Both the position numbers and the translations under genes were made by a program. From the NCBI GenBank assembly GCA_003648815.1, contig QMPZ01000074.1, forward strand, positions 1 through 7,622: a stretch of 7,622 nt of DNA, written 5' to 3'. This document shows positions 5,518-7,622 of this stretch, piece by piece; the stretch's first letter is position 1, and every line of letters begins with the position of its first letter. The notes under the pieces are model-generated. The model searched no databases and was not told the DNA's origin. It saw only the letters and a program-made list of their open reading frames with translations. This stretch comes from Candidatus Aerophobota bacterium (GTDB lineage: Bacteria > Aerophobota > Aerophobia > Aerophobales > B47-G16).

Positions 5518-6669
5518 ATGGTCAATAAGGTGATAATGCCTAAGTTAGGTGAGACGATGGAGGAGGGGGAAATCATTCGCTGGCTGAAAAAGGAAGGAGA
5601 GAGGGTCGAGGAGGGAGAGCCTCTTTTGGAGGTTGCCACAGATAAAGCAAATATGGAAGTGGAAGCTCCTGCATCCGGCTTTCTTCGAAAGATCCTTGTT
5701 CCTGAGGGGAAAATTGTTCCCGTGGATGAGGTCATTGCCTACATTGCCGACAGTATGAAGGAGGAAATTCCAGAAGAGACTGGAAAAGTTAAAAAAGAGG
5801 AGAAAAAAGAGGTGTCCGCTCCCTCCATGCAAATAAAGGCATCCCCTCTGGCTAAAAGAATAGCTAAGGAACACGGCATTGATTTGTCAAAGGTGAAGGG
5901 AACGGGTCCTGGAGGAAGAATAGTCAGAGAGGATGTCCTAAAATTGGTAAAGGAAGAAAAATCTATCGAAAAGGAAGCTCCTTTGCAAGAAGTTTCCCTC
6001 TCAGGTGTGGGGAAGATCATAGCTGAGCGAATGGAAAGCAGCACAAGAGAGATTCCCCACTTTTACTTAACCTGCGAGGTCGATTTTTCCAGCGTAGTGA
6101 AGATGAGAGAGGAGCTAAAGGAGGAGCTTGCAAGGGAAAGCGAAGTCCATCTTACCTATACTGATTTTCTGATCAAGGCCTGTGGCTATGGACTAAAAGA
6201 GGTGCCTCAGGTGAACTCCACCTTCGAGGAGGGCAAGATATATAGATCTTCTCAGATAAATGTGGGATTGGCTGTAGGCAGAGAGGAAGGTTTGGTCGTT
6301 CCGGTAATTAAGGATGTTGACAAAAAGAGTCTTTTCGAGATCGCAAGAGAAAGAGAAGGGCTGGTAAAGAAGGCCAGGGAGAACAGGCTTTCCCTGCAAG
6401 ACCTTGAAGGCTCATCATTTACCCTGTCTAATTTGGGTATGTTCGGAATTAAGAGCTTTAGTGCTATTATCAATCCTCCTCAGGTTTGTATTCTGGCAGT
6501 TGGGGAAATTAAGGATACGGTGGTAGCAGTCGAGGGTAGGATGGAGATCAGGCCCGTTATGGAGATGACCCTTTCCTGTGATCATCGGGTAATCGACGGA
6601 GTCTTAGGAGCGAGGTTCCTCCAGAAGATAAAGGAGAGGCTGGAGAAACCATCCTTACTGCTAATTTAA
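5518..6669 (+). CDS. Dihydrolipoamide acyltransferase (E2) of a 2-oxo acid dehydrogenase complex
   Basis: This 383-residue E2 carries an acyl group from E1 on a swinging lipoyl arm to coenzyme A and forms the core of the complex. An N-terminal lipoyl domain (about 1-76) has the lipoylation site TDKAN with Lys43. After a Lys/Glu-rich linker comes a peripheral subunit-binding domain (about 101-138; SPLAKRIAKEHGIDLSKVKG and GPGGRIVREDVL), then the catalytic domain with the HRVIDG motif (His356, Asp360). One lipoyl domain and this length fit pyruvate, branched-chain or acetoin dehydrogenase E2; the acyl specificity cannot be read. I chose ATG 5518 because GGAGG (5507-5511) is six bases upstream and the lipoyl domain starts directly (VNKVIMPKLGETMEEG); the frame extends up to an ATG at 5482, which falls within the promoter. 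No E1 or E3 gene is nearby; riboflavin synthase follows after 36 bases. Confidence 0.9.
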   Translation: MVNKVIMPKLGETMEEGEIIRWLKKEGERVEEGEPLLEVATDKANMEVEAPASGFLRKILVPEGKIVPVDEVIAYIADSMKEEIPEETGKVKKEEKKEVSAPSMQIKASPLAKRIAKEHGIDLSKVKGTGPGGRIVREDVLKLVKEEKSIEKEAPLQEVSLSGVGKIIAERMESSTREIPHFYLTCEVDFSSVVKMREELKEELARESEVHLTYTDFLIKACGYGLKEVPQVNSTFEEGKIYRSSQINVGLAVGREEGLVVPVIKDVDKKSLFEIAREREGLVKKARENRLSLQDLEGSSFTLSNLGMFGIKSFSAIINPPQVCILAVGEIKDTVVAVEGRMEIRPVMEMTLSCDHRVIDGVLGARFLQKIKERLEKPSLLLI

Positions 6670-6705
6670 AAATTTGTCAGATAAAGGGAGCAGTAAATTA
6701 AAGCT

Positions 6706-7350
6706 ATGTTTACCGGAATAGTAGAGGAAATGGGATTGGTGGAGGAGGTAAGAGCCGGTCCCCTTTATCAGCTAAGGATAAGAGGGGAGAAGGTTTTGGA
6801 GGGCACAAAAGAAGCCGACAGCATAGCTGTGAATGGAGTATGCTTGACGGTGATAGAAACAGACGCGAGGACCTTTACAGTGGAGGTAATGCCCCAGACC
6901 TTAAATAAGACAAACTTGCGGAGGATAAAAAAGGGGGACAGGGTAAACCTGGAAAGGTCACTTTCCCTTAGCAGCAGATTAGGGGGTCATATAGTGTTGG
7001 GAGATATAGATGGGGTAGGAAGAATAAGCAGTATCATCCGGAAAAGTGAGCAGGTTACAATGAAGGTTCAGCCTCCTTCTTGTCTGGTTAAGTACATAGC
7101 CAGCCAGGGACGTATTGCCGTGGAAGGGGTGAGTCTGACCATAGCTGATTTATGGGAAGAGAGTTTTGTGGTATGCCTTACTCCCTTCACCTTAAGAAAT
7201 ACCACCTTAGGTCTGAGAAGGGAGGGAGATTTGGTCAACTTGGAGGTGGACGTAATCTCCAAGTATATGGAGAAGCTACTCGTCGAGGGTGGCATCATTC
7301 CGGGTAAGAAGGTCAGCGAGGAATTCTTGAGAAGGGCTGGATATTATTAA
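6706..7350 (+). CDS. ribE: Riboflavin synthase alpha chain
   Basis: The enzyme dismutates two molecules of 6,7-dimethyl-8-ribityllumazine to riboflavin and a pyrimidine that is recycled, the last step of riboflavin synthesis. The 214 residues form two lumazine-binding barrels, each with the family marks: MFTGIVEE at 1-8 with the essential Phe2, NGVCLTV at 43-49 and MPQTLNKTN at 62-70 in the first, EGVSLTI at 140-146 and TPFTLRNTTLG at 159-169 in the second. The loop GGHIVLGDIDGVG (93-105) has Asp100 where the family almost always has His (GHVDG or GHIDG). A C-terminal tail to EEFLRRAGYY is slightly extended. The ATG at 6706 is fixed by the invariant N-terminus, although the nearest binding site (AGGGAG, 6685-6690) is 15 bases away, so translation may depend on the E2 gene upstream. 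RibB/RibBA follows after 20 bases; ribD is not in the window and no FMN riboswitch fits in the 36-base gap. Confidence 0.93.
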   Translation: MFTGIVEEMGLVEEVRAGPLYQLRIRGEKVLEGTKEADSIAVNGVCLTVIETDARTFTVEVMPQTLNKTNLRRIKKGDRVNLERSLSLSSRLGGHIVLGDIDGVGRISSIIRKSEQVTMKVQPPSCLVKYIASQGRIAVEGVSLTIADLWEESFVVCLTPFTLRNTTLGLRREGDLVNLEVDVISKYMEKLLVEGGIIPGKKVSEEFLRRAGYY

Positions 7351-7370
7351 AGCAAGCGAGGTGGTCTAAA

Positions 7371-7622
7371 GTGGAACTGGACAAAGTTGAAGATGTCTTA
7401 GAGGACTTTAAAAAGGGCAAGATGGCAATTGTGGTGGATGACAAGGATAGGGAAAACGAGGGTGACCTGATAATCCCTGCCTCCTGCTGTACACCTGAGG
7501 CGATAAACTTGAGGGCCAAGTACGCTAGAGGACTAATCTGCGTAGCTATAACCTCAAAAACGGCCAGGGAATTGGGTCTTTCCCCTATGGTGGAGAGCAA
7601 CACTTCCCTGAAAGGCCCCCCC
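7371..7622 (+). CDS. ribB: 3,4-dihydroxy-2-butanone 4-phosphate synthase (RibB or RibBA), 3' truncated by the window
   Basis: Only the first 84 residues are present. They match the RibB domain, which makes dihydroxybutanone phosphate from ribulose 5-phosphate for riboflavin synthesis. The signature VVDDKDRENEGDLI at 21-34 contains the acidic metal and substrate site (Asp23, Asp24, Arg27, Glu28, Glu30), followed by RGLICVAIT at 53-61 and PMVESNTS at 72-79. The start is GTG at 7371, six bases after GAGGTGG (7358-7364); there is no ATG before the signature except Met18. Whether a GTP cyclohydrolase II domain follows (RibBA) cannot be seen. The last codons read KGPP in a run of seven C, where the family has G-T-x-F, so the final bases may be unreliable or the site divergent. 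It is 20 bases after ribE and surely in the same operon. Confidence 0.9.
   Translation, partial: MELDKVEDVLEDFKKGKMAIVVDDKDRENEGDLIIPASCCTPEAINLRAKYARGLICVAITSKTARELGLSPMVESNTSLKGPP

Noticed and set aside
5409..6044. Three minus-strand frames of about 100 codons overlapping the E2 gene
   Set aside because: They are antisense to conserved lipoyl and subunit-binding domains and show no protein-like motifs.
6670..6705. FMN riboswitch before ribE
   Set aside because: The gap is only 36 bases, too short for an RFN element, and no conserved RFN segments are visible upstream of E2 either.

Overview
The window reads as a compact bacterial chromosome segment with all confident genes on the + strand. 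Shine-Dalgarno sites are strong, one good sigma70-type promoter is visible, and the riboflavin and lipoyl-E2 genes are typically bacterial. AGA/AGG and ATA codons are frequent and the proteins are rich in Lys, Glu and Arg, as in many anaerobic or thermophilic lineages. The central gene set resembles the inositol cluster of Thermotoga, but a 2-oxo acid dehydrogenase E2 is not a usual Thermotoga gene. I would place it only as an uncultivated or poorly sampled anaerobic bacterium; the phylum cannot be read from this sequence.

Layout. 1-298: no solid gene; a candidate promoter, a tiny ORF with a strong ribosome binding site, and a small minus-strand reading frame that looks broken. 299-913: a DUF47/PhoU-like protein. 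974-5258: a carbohydrate catabolic cluster of two different zinc-dependent medium-chain dehydrogenases, a creatininase-fold hydrolase and a TIM-barrel sugar epimerase. 5259-5517: intergenic, with a structured repeat and a near-consensus promoter. 5518-6669: a dihydrolipoamide acyltransferase (E2). 6706-7350: riboflavin synthase. 7371 to the window end: the start of RibB/RibBA.

How the genes fit together. Three products match, by motif and by my memory of the family, the unusual inositol route described in Thermotoga maritima. IolM oxidises scyllo-inosose (2-keto-myo-inositol) to a diketo-inositol, IolN opens the ring to 5-keto-L-gluconate, and IolO epimerises this to D-tagaturonate. The expected Gfo/Idh/MocA-type myo-inositol dehydrogenase IolG is absent. 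A second zinc dehydrogenase of unrelated fold sits between iolM and iolN and is a candidate replacement for the first oxidation, or a downstream keto-acid reductase. iolM, the second dehydrogenase and iolN are 14-15 bases apart and surely co-transcribed.

Two intergenic elements, one between iolN and iolO and one after iolO, share four short blocks and fold into G-run/C-run hairpins, so they look like two copies of a dispersed palindromic repeat. The E2 gene has its own promoter and probably begins a second transcription unit that includes the riboflavin genes. The riboflavin synthase has Asp where the family normally has a conserved active-site His.
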